Shown here: positions 43,701 to 53,200 of the stretch, in pieces
Layout: every line of letters begins with the position of its first letter
How positions within the stretch are numbered: position 1 is the stretch's first letter
The notes under the pieces: model-generated
Databases searched by the model: none
Told to the model about the DNA's origin: nothing
Seen by the model: only the letters and a program-made list of their open reading frames with translations
Translations under genes and position numbers: made by a program
Assembly (NCBI GenBank): GCA_949317995.1
Contig: OX439038.1
Span: 3,986,001-4,050,000, forward strand
Origin: Acholoe squamosa
Taxonomy: Eukaryota > Annelida > Polychaeta > Phyllodocida > Polynoidae
Reading direction: 5' to 3'
Length of the DNA stretch: 64,000 bases

Positions 43701-44324
43701 AATCTGTACTTGACAATGTCAGTACCAATAATGAACATAACCCTTAGTGAGTAGAGACGCACTGCAGAGAGGAGAGGATATATCTTGGATTTGGTTACTC
43801 ATTATCTACCTATTTTATCATGAACATGTCTGGAATCCATTGCTTGGATAAATGGGCCCTCCAGTTACCAACTCCTCACCTACAGACACACATGTAATGG
43901 TTACACGCAGGAGGACTGCAATTACCATTAAGGGCATATATAACAAATAGAGGTGCACTAGGTGATTCTAGCAGCAGATAAGAAGCATGAGGCCCAAGCC
44001 CGAGTGTCTTCTTATCTAGCCACTAAATTTACCTTACAATGCCATGAAAATCAATATTATTTGTTGAGAGTCTTGCCGCTGTATACAATCCGTATGCCAC
44101 GCAGTCAACACGACGGCAAAAATTTCACTCGATTCAATTTTTCTATCATCAATCATGTTACATATACATGTTAAATCATACAAAATTAAAGGTAGGTGGT
44201 AGAATATAATGTCTAGATTCATCCTCTATACACATTAAGCTCCTATTGCTATAGTTTTTTTTTAAATCAAATTAAATTCTTTAATGTCAACTTGCTGTCA
44301 TGTCGTCTTGTCTCAACTGTCAAC
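40773..44324. other. Noncoding, diverged duplicates, no gene seen
   Basis: The stretch 40985-41200 resembles 15476-15720. The stretch 42430-43695 matches 34480-35815. No ORF with recognisable features occurs before 44325. Confidence 0.65.
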
Positions 44325-45240
44325 ATGGGTTCATTTAGTGCATACTATTCAAACTTCATTATCCGCTCTTGGCACCGTAAAATCATTCAACCATGGTTTA
44401 ACGCTTCAGAAAAACTAGGTCACACACTGATACAGGTAAAGCCTTTCTCCCCCTTCAAAGACCCACGCCTAGCCCTGTCTAAAGGAAAAGCAACTTTCAC
44501 CAAAGATGAGCTTGAGTCCTCTCAAAATGACTTATTTGCAAAAATTAAAACTCTTTTGGAACATATTCAGAGAGATGTTGCAGATGTCAAACAAAAAGTG
44601 GAAACCAATCAGGAAACGCTGAATGATCTGGATACTAATTTCCTCACATTCAAAATTAATACACAAAATCAGTTCCTTGATCATGATACCAGACTACAGG
44701 ACCTTGAAGATGAGAACACTGATTTTAAGGCACAGGTCAAAGCAGCAAGGATTAGCATGCATTTTATTAAGGCACGTTTAGACGCCATTGAAAGTAAGGG
44801 CAGGCCTTATGATATGGTTTTCAAAGGCATGGATGAACAGCGTCACCCAGACCCCATGCAGGCTGTAATTACTCGTATATCACAACCTATGTAAAGACAT
44901 AGGTTGTGATATACTACCTCATATGATTGATTGTGTGTATTGTATAGGTGCCAATTATAACCCAGTCAGTGGCCCTAGACATGTTCTGGTCGAGTTTGTA
45001 TTAAAACGCCACAGGGGATTGGTGTATTCTGAAATTAGTGCACTAAAGAACCTCAACCAGTGGACTGGGCTGTCGGTTTGTGACGACCTAACTATCAAGG
45101 ATGAGATGAGATTGAGGGACATTAAAACAACTGCAGCTATTCTGAAGGCCAGTGGCAAAGACGCTAAGGTGAAAAACAATGTATTAGTACTAGAGGGGAA
45201 AAGGTATAGGCATGGTGATCTCACTCAACTACCTACATAA
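44325..45240 (+). pseudogene. L1 ORF1p-like protein: coiled coil, RRM-like and C-terminal domain (broken)
   Basis: From the ATG at 44325 the frame runs to a stop at 44892-44894. A long charged heptad region occupies about residues 50-165 (for example QRDVADVKQKVETNQETL and FLDHDTRLQDLEDENTDF). It then begins an RRM-like core (YDMVFKGMDE). Coding continues in the +1 frame from about 44893, with the remaining RRM (GPRHVLVEFVLKRHRG) and a basic CTD-like end (LVLEGKRYRHGDLTQLP), stopping at 45240. The order of coiled coil, RRM and CTD is that of L1 ORF1p, an RNA-binding trimer. The frame break coincides exactly with a perfect hairpin at 44876-44913. No endonuclease/RT ORF follows, so it is an orphan copy. 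Confidence 0.6.
44876..44913. repeat. Perfect hairpin interrupting the ORF1-like frame
   Basis: Seventeen-base arms, TATATCACAACCTATGT and its exact reverse complement, flank the loop AAAG. The right arm encodes part of the protein in frame; the left arm reads as the extra sequence that causes the stop. Confidence 0.95.
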
Positions 45241-45289
45241 TACTACATGTCCAGTATCAAGACATCCCCCTCCATTGAATACGGTACTA

Positions 45290-45895
45290 TTCTATAGTAA
45301 CGGTCGTATCTGCCATGACATAAACAGTTAGTCCCTGCTGTTGTTACATTTCAAGGACACCATAGCCCACTGTCCAACCTATTTACCTGTGGGATTTTGT
45401 ATGAAAACATATAATAGTGTGGAACAAGCATACAGTAGGGCTACAGCTGGGGACACAGACAAGGCATGGCATGTGATGGCAATGACAGACCCATATGAGA
45501 TGAAAAAGGTAGGTGACAAATATAAAGATCACCCAAAGTGGGCACCTAAAAAGCTTGAGGACATTGCAAATTGCACATTTCGCCAAGTGGAACTGTGTAA
45601 ATCCTTCCTTCTAAACTCAGGTGATAACAAGATCTGGGAAGCCACACTTGACCCAATACACGGATGTGGTGTTACACTCCCTAACAAGGGACAGATTGGC
45701 AAAGATCCTAAAAAAGGAGGGAACGAGTTTGGTAAGATCCTGGAGAGGATTAGAGACAGTCTAAATGGTATATTCCCTCCCGACATTGAAGAAGCAGATG
45801 GGGCTAATGGAGCAGATGGAGCAGATGGAACCCCTGCCTTTACGGAAGTAGGAAACCTAGTGGATGTATTCACTGATAGACTCCAATTGGTATAA
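45290..45895 (+). pseudogene. NADAR-domain protein (YbiA-like), broken N terminus
   Basis: A 184-codon open stretch ends at 45895. It shows the NADAR sequence of landmarks: YNSVEQAY with its conserved Glu, a Trp in HPKWAPKK, FRQVELCKSFLLNSGDN, then DPIHGCG and a final GGNEFGKILERIRDSL. NADAR proteins are N-glycosidases acting on riboflavin intermediates or on ADP-ribosylated guanine. The usual N-terminal strand appears upstream (LFYSNGRICHD at about 45290) in the same frame but separated by a TAG. The Trp normally preceding the G-x-G motif is His. A short Gly-Ala-Asp repeat follows the domain. It lies 50 bases after the ORF1-like stop, same strand, different frame. It is probably a pseudogene; an upstream exon cannot be excluded. 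Confidence 0.78.
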
Positions 45896-47037
45896 AAGTG
45901 TATCACTAGCCTGAATCAACGCGTGTGTATAGCCCAAATTGTGGGGCTTCATATGAACACTTAGAACTGTTCTACTGGTAAATTTGATTGGCAACAGGAA
46001 GTGTTAGAGGTCTCAAATAAATATCTCAATACAAAGCATGAATGAGGAGTCAGCCCTCTATAGCCCTCGGCTGCAGAATACGGTACAACATCTGCAGTTC
46101 AGGGATCTACATCATGATTACAAAAATCTTTATGATGGTTACATCTGAACACTACAATTAAAGACAGATGGGCCTTCCTCATAGCCAAGTGCCCTGCTGC
46201 CAATAGGAAAAACCTTAAATCAGGACCTCTTTTTTATCTCTTAAATCTAAATAAGTACATATAACACACCTAAACTAACCTACCTTTCTCTTTTTAAAGC
46301 TATTAATTATTAAAAACAGTGAATCATGAGGCATGGCACTGTTTTATGTACATTGTTTTCAGTGTTTTAACCCACACATTCTTTGTGTCACTTAAAACAA
46401 ATCAGATTCCTAACTATGTGTGGCATAACTTGGTCTCTGATTGTATTATTTGACCTTATTGATACAAGTTAAATAGTAGATTTCATTTAAGGTATGCCCT
46501 GGTCGCCAAAAAAAACCAAAGTTTATCCCAAATAGCTTTGCACCTCTGATTATGATTGACCAATGTGTGGCAGTGGCTTATCATAATGAGACTGTGTAAA
46601 AAAAACCTGTAAAATGTGTTTATTGACAGGTGTCTGAAATGTGGTCTAGAAACATTCACATCAGAGACTCTATAGATAAATACATTTGTATAACTGCAGT
46701 CACTGAGGCGCTGGAGTGGACGATTCTATATCATCATTAGATAGTGATCTCAGACCCTTTTTTATTTTTTCAATTTCATGATTAGATGTTTATTCCAGAA
46801 TACAATGATATATCCAGGTTGATTATTATAACATGCTCTTCCTTTCAGATGCATTTATTTTGAAGCTGTAAAACATCTTATTAAATGATGATTATTACAA
46901 TATTCATTACTTGAAAAACCAACTGACTGTTATAGTTGATTTATCAACCCCAGATAACAAGCTTGACGCTTACTGCTATGAACTATAATTATGAGCTATG
47001 TTTTCTGGGGTGTCACTATACTAACCATGGTCCTTTA
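45896..47037. other. Noncoding, no gene seen
   Basis: AT-rich, with a possible poly-A signal (AAATAAAT) at about 46015, 120 bases after the NADAR stop. No ORF with features. Confidence 0.6.
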
Positions 47038-47236
47038 GTTGTGTAGGGGTATGGTATTTTACACTTTAACGTTCATGCACCCGTGAGACTCAGACCTAGG
47101 TCCTTCGGGTGTGGTGGGGGAATCCGGATGGCAGGTGGCAGCACCTGCCTCTGGGTTCGTATCCACTACACCAGGGGGCCTACCACTCGTCCGCCACACG
47201 TCACGTGGCCGGTCTGAGTTTCGCGGGCTTTTCCCC

Positions 47237-47243
47237 TATATAA
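47237..47243 (+). promoter_or_regulatory. TATA box of Element 2
   Basis: CCCTATATAAGG lies in U3, 25 bases downstream of the CACGTG E-box. The 3' LTR copy is at 58055-58061. Confidence 0.8.
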
Positions 47244-47299
47244 GGCTGGTCCTAGCCCTAGGTTCCTCAGTAGTGGTTTACCCACTGCTCAACCAGGTT

Positions 47300-47317
47300 G
47301 TTACCCGAAAGGGTAAC
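47300..47317 (+). promoter_or_regulatory. GNRA-tetraloop hairpin in the Element 2 R region
   Basis: GTTACCC-GAAA-GGGTAAC forms a perfect 7-bp stem closed by a GAAA loop, about 30 bases after the predicted RNA start. It would be present at both ends of the genomic RNA. It could serve packaging, dimerisation or strand transfer; this is inference. Confidence 0.6.
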
Positions 47318-47460
47318 CGAATGCACTAGCAGCATGTAGTCCTCTGAGGCTGTGATCGTATGTAACGCAAGCTCTGAAATAAAAGCTCGGTTGCCTACCC
47401 GGAAACTTTTCTCTCTCTTCGTTATGATTTAATCTAACTTAACGAGACGAACCACTACAC

Positions 47461-47472
47461 TGGTGCCGTGAC
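47461..47472 (+). other. Primer-binding site of Element 2 (tRNA-His-like)
   Basis: TGGTGCCGTGAC begins two bases after the LTR end and is complementary to the last 12 bases of animal tRNA-His (GTCACGGCA plus CCA). The next bases no longer match. tRNA identity is from general knowledge. Confidence 0.7.
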
Positions 47473-47502
47473 CAGTTGGTCTTCGGGTAAGCGCAGTCAG
47501 AA

Positions 47503-50244
47503 ATGACTGAGCTGAGCCCAGTTAGGGGAAATGGCTCAAATCGTGAGCTAGACTCCCCGATGGAGGATGGTGAAATCAAGTCACCACCCCAAGGTACGGA
47601 GTGGAGGGATCCACTAGAACACTACCCTGATGGGTTAGAAGATGTAAGAAGAAACTTACATCATGAACTGGATGAATTTGGAGACTCCTTATTCATGCCA
47701 GGAGGTACTTCGAAACCTGCACCAATGCATAAAAGTACTGCTCAATTTGGTAAATTACCATTTGAGGTACCAAAGCCTAGTGCAGGTATGTTTGAAACTC
47801 CATACAGTTCTCGAATTAAACACCAAAAATGTGGATTCGAAAAGAACAAAATGGACGAGCTTGAAGACATGAGAGCTGAATACGAGAAGATCCAGAAGGA
47901 TCTTATTACACTGACCGGAACCCGAGACAAGATTCTGACTGAAAACAAACAGTTGATATCGGAACGTCTCGATTACGATCAGAGTTGTAGACGCCAACAA
48001 CAATTGTTGTTGGATCAGATGGAGAAAGAAAAGCAAGATTTTCAACTCCAGCACGAACAGTATCGTGATGCACTATATACGGCGGATCTGGAATACAGAG
48101 CCTCGTATGATGAGTTGAATAGAACTAAACAAGAGTTAAATTCAACTCAATCGGCCTACGGCAAGTATCAAGAAGAGCTGAAGAAAATAGAATCAGCCTT
48201 CAAAGATGCTCGGGAAACGTACCAAAAACAGACCGATGAGCATGAAAAACTCAAAGATCAATTGATACGCGAATCCACAGATTTGGCTGTTAAACAGACT
48301 AAAATGATGGATGATTATTCCGAACTGGAGGCTAAAGCTATCCAGATGTCAAAGTATCTAGAAGATACTGGTCGTGCAGTAGGCACTCTTGAATCAGACT
48401 TCACTGTTTCAGGAATTGCCCTAAACACGACAAGTAACCAGATGTTCTCTTTGAGGGGCAATGACGAGGTAACAGAGACAACTGTACCTCGTTATGAAGG
48501 AGTAAAGAGTCATCAGGTTAGATTTACAGATAATACCTCTATACCTCTTGGTCTAGGTACGGGAAATAAAGGGGATAATTCTGCGAGTGGAGCTAAACAA
48601 AGCCGCTCGGCAGGAAGCTCCACCTTTGACGGCGGATGGCCACAACAGTCACCTTTAGGGGGACCAAATGGCCCGTATGCCCAGTATGGATGGAATCAGT
48701 CCCAAACAGGAACGAATCCGTCCAATGGTAACACCCGGAACACGTCCGGAGGAACAACCGGACGAGCACCCGGAGGTTCCAGTACAGCTGGGGGGCAATC
48801 CGGATGTGATCAAGGATCCGGACCCTCAAGCGATCGTTCCAGGAGCAGACCCTCTGCCAGTGGGACTGGTTTCAATAATGGAAATCAGTCGTATGGAACA
48901 GGAGGAAACACTAATCCCAATAGTGGTTTCTTTAGCTTTGGTGGAAATACACAACCCACCAATGGTCCAGGGCCGGCTCCCCAAACCAGTGGATACACCT
49001 TTTCACAGGTGCCTCCATACGGAGCAGGGGGATCAGGAGGTGGAGGAGGACCACCATCCGGAGGCTTTGGAAGTACTTATGGTACGAATCCTCCAAGGAA
49101 AAAGAGACTCAGTCGCCGAGTATCTCTTTCTCCAGGGTTACAAGCGCTGCATGATTCTAATGCAGCGATTGCTAACTTAGGTGTTGATTGTTACAATCAA
49201 GGTCTGGACGATACGGAGATCATGGAATGGAGTAAGGGTTTAACCCTTACTGGATCCACGAATCCGGCTCGTAGAGTAGCTAAGATACCTACCCCCTTTA
49301 ATGCCAAGAACCCTTGGAAGGAGGAGTATCAAGGCTGCGCGGATGTCTTTAACTGCAATGGATGGGGTAAAGCGGAAGCTCTGCCTTATTTAGTATGCTG
49401 GTTAAAGGAAGGCGACGGAAAAGGAGCCGTGGAACAATGGAGAGATTCTCAAATAACAGGACTCTCAGCCCATATGAAGTATGATGAACTCATAGAGATT
49501 GCTTCATATTTATATGGGAATATAGTTGGAGAAGACCCTTGGCTGACGTTCACTAAAAGAACACAGAAGCCCAAGGAGTCTGCCAAAGTGTTCGGCTTAG
49601 AATGTCAACGACTGTTGCATAAAGCCAGACCTCAATGGAGACTAGATGATGAATGCTTCCTAGATGAGATGTTTAAACAATTCATTGAAGGATTGCGGAA
49701 TCAAGAACACAGGACAGTAGCCTGTGAAGCTTGGAAGAATGATGCCTCTTTGACAGATTTGTTCCAGTCCCTAGATCATTATGATCGAAAGGCCCGTATC
49801 TTTGCCGGGAAGGTACCCCAACGGATGTCAGCAATGATAATCCCGGAGGGAATACCCGAAACCGATTCATCCGAATCAGGGGAACCTGACGAAGATGAAA
49901 ACGTTGGGGCCATTGGCCAAGGGAACCCCCGGTACAACCGGAACTGGGGAAAGAAACCGGGTTACGTCAAGGAGAAAGTGATCACTTCTAAACCTCCTGT
50001 GACTCAACCCGATACCAAACCCACGACGGGTCCTTCTTTATCAGAGGACCTGGTTAACAATTTGGTAAAGAAGATTACTGAAAATCTTAGGAGGCCTAAG
50101 CCTGATAGGACTGTTGTGACATGCTTCCGATGTCAGGAAACTGGGCATTATGCTGCCGAGTGTGAGGCAGATAAGCCAGTTTATAGAAACACTCGTTACC
50201 GGAGCAATCCGGGTAAGGAGGACTCAGTGAAGAAGGAAAACTGA
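47503..50244 (+). CDS. gag: Gag: coiled coil, Gly/Ser/Asn-rich region, capsid, CCHC zinc knuckle
   Basis: This 913-residue protein starts at the ATG at 47503, 43 bases after the LTR. Residues about 115-285 are a long Glu/Lys/Gln-rich coiled coil. About 355-545 is Gly/Ser/Asn/Pro-rich disorder, and about 560-575 has a basic RKKRLSRR patch. About 580-770 is the capsid-like helical region with conserved Trp residues (PFNAKNPWKEEY, VEQWRDSQ, LFQSLDHYDRKAR). One CX2CX4HX4C zinc knuckle (CFRCQETGHYAAEC) lies at 50122-50163. Gag proteins of this class are usually 300-550 residues, so the N-terminal half is an unusual addition. The frame ends G GAA AAC TGA within the frameshift cassette. Confidence 0.95.
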   Translation: MTELSPVRGNGSNRELDSPMEDGEIKSPPQGTEWRDPLEHYPDGLEDVRRNLHHELDEFGDSLFMPGGTSKPAPMHKSTAQFGKLPFEVPKPSAGMFETPYSSRIKHQKCGFEKNKMDELEDMRAEYEKIQKDLITLTGTRDKILTENKQLISERLDYDQSCRRQQQLLLDQMEKEKQDFQLQHEQYRDALYTADLEYRASYDELNRTKQELNSTQSAYGKYQEELKKIESAFKDARETYQKQTDEHEKLKDQLIRESTDLAVKQTKMMDDYSELEAKAIQMSKYLEDTGRAVGTLESDFTVSGIALNTTSNQMFSLRGNDEVTETTVPRYEGVKSHQVRFTDNTSIPLGLGTGNKGDNSASGAKQSRSAGSSTFDGGWPQQSPLGGPNGPYAQYGWNQSQTGTNPSNGNTRNTSGGTTGRAPGGSSTAGGQSGCDQGSGPSSDRSRSRPSASGTGFNNGNQSYGTGGNTNPNSGFFSFGGNTQPTNGPGPAPQTSGYTFSQVPPYGAGGSGGGGGPPSGGFGSTYGTNPPRKKRLSRRVSLSPGLQALHDSNAAIANLGVDCYNQGLDDTEIMEWSKGLTLTGSTNPARRVAKIPTPFNAKNPWKEEYQGCADVFNCNGWGKAEALPYLVCWLKEGDGKGAVEQWRDSQITGLSAHMKYDELIEIASYLYGNIVGEDPWLTFTKRTQKPKESAKVFGLECQRLLHKARPQWRLDDECFLDEMFKQFIEGLRNQEHRTVACEAWKNDASLTDLFQSLDHYDRKARIFAGKVPQRMSAMIIPEGIPETDSSESGEPDEDENVGAIGQGNPRYNRNWGKKPGYVKEKVITSKPPVTQPDTKPTTGPSLSEDLVNNLVKKITENLRRPKPDRTVVTCFRCQETGHYAAECEADKPVYRNTRYRSNPGKEDSVKKEN

Positions 50245-50279
50245 GAGGGGGTGTCCACAATGGCAACCGGATTACCCCC
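50235..50279 (+). promoter_or_regulatory. Gag-pol -1 ribosomal frameshift cassette
   Basis: The heptamer GGAAAAC (50235-50241) immediately precedes the gag TGA. Five bases (TGAGA) later GGGGGT (50247-50252) pairs with ACCCCC (50274-50279), extended inside by TCC/GGA with a wobble and a bulge. The pol frame, in -1 relation, is open from 50217. Layout is the same as at 9212-9167 in Element 1. Confidence 0.75.
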
Positions 50280-53200
50280 AGAGTGAGTGATTGCCATGAC
50301 TGCCAGCCTATCGCAGCTTGCGGTACTGGCAAGAATCCTCTAGCGATTTCGCCCAGCAGTGAAGCTAAGGAGCCTGATCAGTTCCTTACTCATGAGGCTG
50401 GGGAGACTGATAGTACACCAGGTGTCAAGAACCGGCAGAAGAACACAGAGGGGAAACCCGATATCAGTCCAGAGGGAGCGGCCAATGAGTTGGCCAGGGT
50501 GGGGTGTGCCCAGTTCCCCCCGGGTCATCCTTGTCTCGAATTCTTAAAGGGATGTGGATTTGACCTCGGCGCTAAGACGGAACTTGCTAAGTATGCAAGT
50601 AGTCCTACCTACTTGAAAGGTAGGAGGTGGTACGCAGTTGTATCTGTGAGTGGTAGATCCGCTGAGTTTCTTGTCGATACGGGTGCTAGCCACTCCTGTA
50701 TTGCTAAGAGATTCTACGATCTTTTGCCTACGAATCATGAAACTTTCACAACGGAAGGAAATGCTCGTACGGCCGACGGTAGCATGATACAAACGTTCGG
50801 TAGAACATGTATGAGGTTCAGTCTACAGGAAGATAAGGACTTCATCCTTACCCCTACTGTGGCGAACATCGCGGATGATGGTATACTCGGTCTGGATTTT
50901 GCTGCATTATATGGAGCAAGGTTAGATTCCCAGAGGGGAATATTGGAAGTGAGAGACCCGTACCATCTCGAAGTACAATGTGTACTTAGGCAAGTAAGCA
51001 GTGTAGCCAGTGTAGCCCAGACTGTTAAGATACCACCAGGCACAGCCTGTGATGTCTTATGTCGAGCGGACAGACAGTTTTCAGGAAAAACTGGAGTTGT
51101 AGAGCCAGACATGGCCATGTTGTCAAGTATCGGATTGGAATCCGCTGATGTTCTAGTAGCTAACGCTGCTTGGACGGTGGTTCCTATATCCAATACCGGT
51201 AACAAGACTGTCTATGTACAGAAGGATACGATCCTTGGATCGGTTGTCTTATCCGAATTGATAGAAGACTGTAAACATGTTTCGGCACCCGGAGCCCCTT
51301 CCTCACCCGAAAGGAGCCCGGAACTAGACACTCTAGTAGCCGAAAGCCATGTAGAAAGTGATGAACAACGTGAAGCTCTAACTGACTTGTTGTACAAGTA
51401 CCGTAAAGCTTTTGCAGCACCGAGTGAACAATTGGGGCGTACCGATAAAGTACTGCATACGATTGACACTGGTGAGAATGAACCTTTTAAGATTCCTTAT
51501 AGAAGACTCCCACTAGCCAAAAAAAAGGTAGCTGAGGAGGAGATAGCTAAAATGCTTGAACAGGATGTAATAATTCCATCAACCAGTCCTTGGTCTAGCC
51601 CTGTGTGCATGGTGACCAAGAAAGATGGTAGCATCCGTTTCTGCATAGATTACCGGAAATTGAATGGTATGACCAAGAAGAATTCATATCCCTTACCACG
51701 GATCGATGAGACTATAGACTCCCTTGGAGGTAAGCAATGGTATTGCTCTCTAGACTTACAATCCGGGTACTGGCAAGTGGGTATGCATCCGAAAGATATG
51801 GAGAAGACGGCCTTTTCCAGTCATATTGGATTATTCCAGTATAATGTGATGCCGTTTGGATTGTGCAATGCACCGGCGACATTTGAAGCCATGATGGAAA
51901 CTTTATTAAGTGACCTTTTATGGAAGAAATGTCTCGTCTATCTAGACGATGTGATTGTCTTTGGAAAGACATACGAAGAATGCTTGGAAAATTTAGGTAT
52001 GGTCCTGGAAAGGATCATAACTAATGGTTTGAAGCTGAAACCCAAGAAGTGCGATCTTTTCAAAAGATCTATTAATTACTTGGGGCGAATAATCTCGAAT
52101 GAAGGGATTAAAGCCGATCCGGAGAAACTGGATGCCGTGTCAAATTGGCAAGCACCCACGAATGCGAAAGAAGTTAGGTCCTTCCTCGGATTCTGTTCCT
52201 ACTACCGGGACTTTATCCCAGGATATTCAAGGGTTGCCTTTCCTATCCAGAGTTTGTCCCACTGGACACCCGGGATCAGAAAGGAACGATTCCCTTGGGG
52301 ACCCGAGCAAGACGAGGCCTTTATGAAAATAAAGGATTTGTTTGCTATCACACCTGTGTTGAGATACCCCACGGAGAATGATCATTTCATTCTAGATACT
52401 GATGCTAGTAATGAAAGCATAGGAGCCGCCCTTTCTCAGGTCCAGGATGGGGTCGAAGTTCCTATAGCCTTCGCTAGTAACACGTTGAGTAAATCTCAAA
52501 GAAACTATTGTACCACTAAACGTGAGTTGTTGGCTGTGGTGGTCTATACGAAGAAGTTCAAGCACTTTTTGTGGGGGAGTGATTTCACTCTACGGACTGA
52601 TCACTCTTCCCTCAGATGGTTATTGAACTTCAAAGATGCAGAGGGGATGATAGGTCGCTGGTTAGCGCACCTATCCGAATTCGGTCTAAATCACAGCCAG
52701 ATTGAACACCGAGCCGGGGCAAAGCATTTGAATGCAGATGCTTTGTCTAGAATCCCAGTGAGGAAATGTGCAAATGCTGAGTGCACTGATTGTGGAGCAC
52801 ACAATGCTGTGTTGGCAGGGGTTCGAGTTCCATTCGAAACCCATCCGGAACATGTCTTGAATTGGTCCTTGGAGACCATCAGGCAGTTCCAGAAGTCTGA
52901 TGCAGTCACATCACGTTTGATTAAATTCCTTAATCAGGGTATCTGTCCCCCAAGACCCGTAGTGTCATTGGAGAACAGAGAGATGAGACGATTCTTAGCT
53001 CAATGGGCCGAGCTAAAAGTCCGGGATGGTATTCTGTTTCGATGGAAGAACCATTCTAATAGGAACAAAACCTTGCAAGTTGTCATACCTAGTGCTATGC
53101 GACGAGATATTATGTATTTCTGTCATGGACATAGAACTAGTGGGCACTTTGGAAAGAAAAGGTCTCTAGAACGTCTGACCAGACGATACTATTGGCCCGG

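Larger units (their letters stand above)
47042..47459 (+). repeat. Element 2 5' LTR
   Basis: Starts TGTAGGGG and ends CACTACA. It contains a palindrome with two E-boxes (47130-47149), CACGTG at 47212-47217, TATATAA at 47237-47243, and a GAAA-tetraloop hairpin at 47300-47317. It also contains AATAAA at 47378-47383. U3, R and U5 can thus be placed: transcription probably starts near 47268. Confidence 0.96.

Noticed and set aside
46980-47041. Left part of the 58.3 kb LINE upstream of Element 2
   Set aside because: I could not translate reverse-transcriptase sequence that would join across the GTTG site; the LINE seems already truncated there.
47111-47329. 72-codon open frame in each Element 2 LTR
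   Set aside because: It spans the TATA box, E-boxes and RNA hairpin and appears twice only because the LTRs are identical; no sign of a protein.
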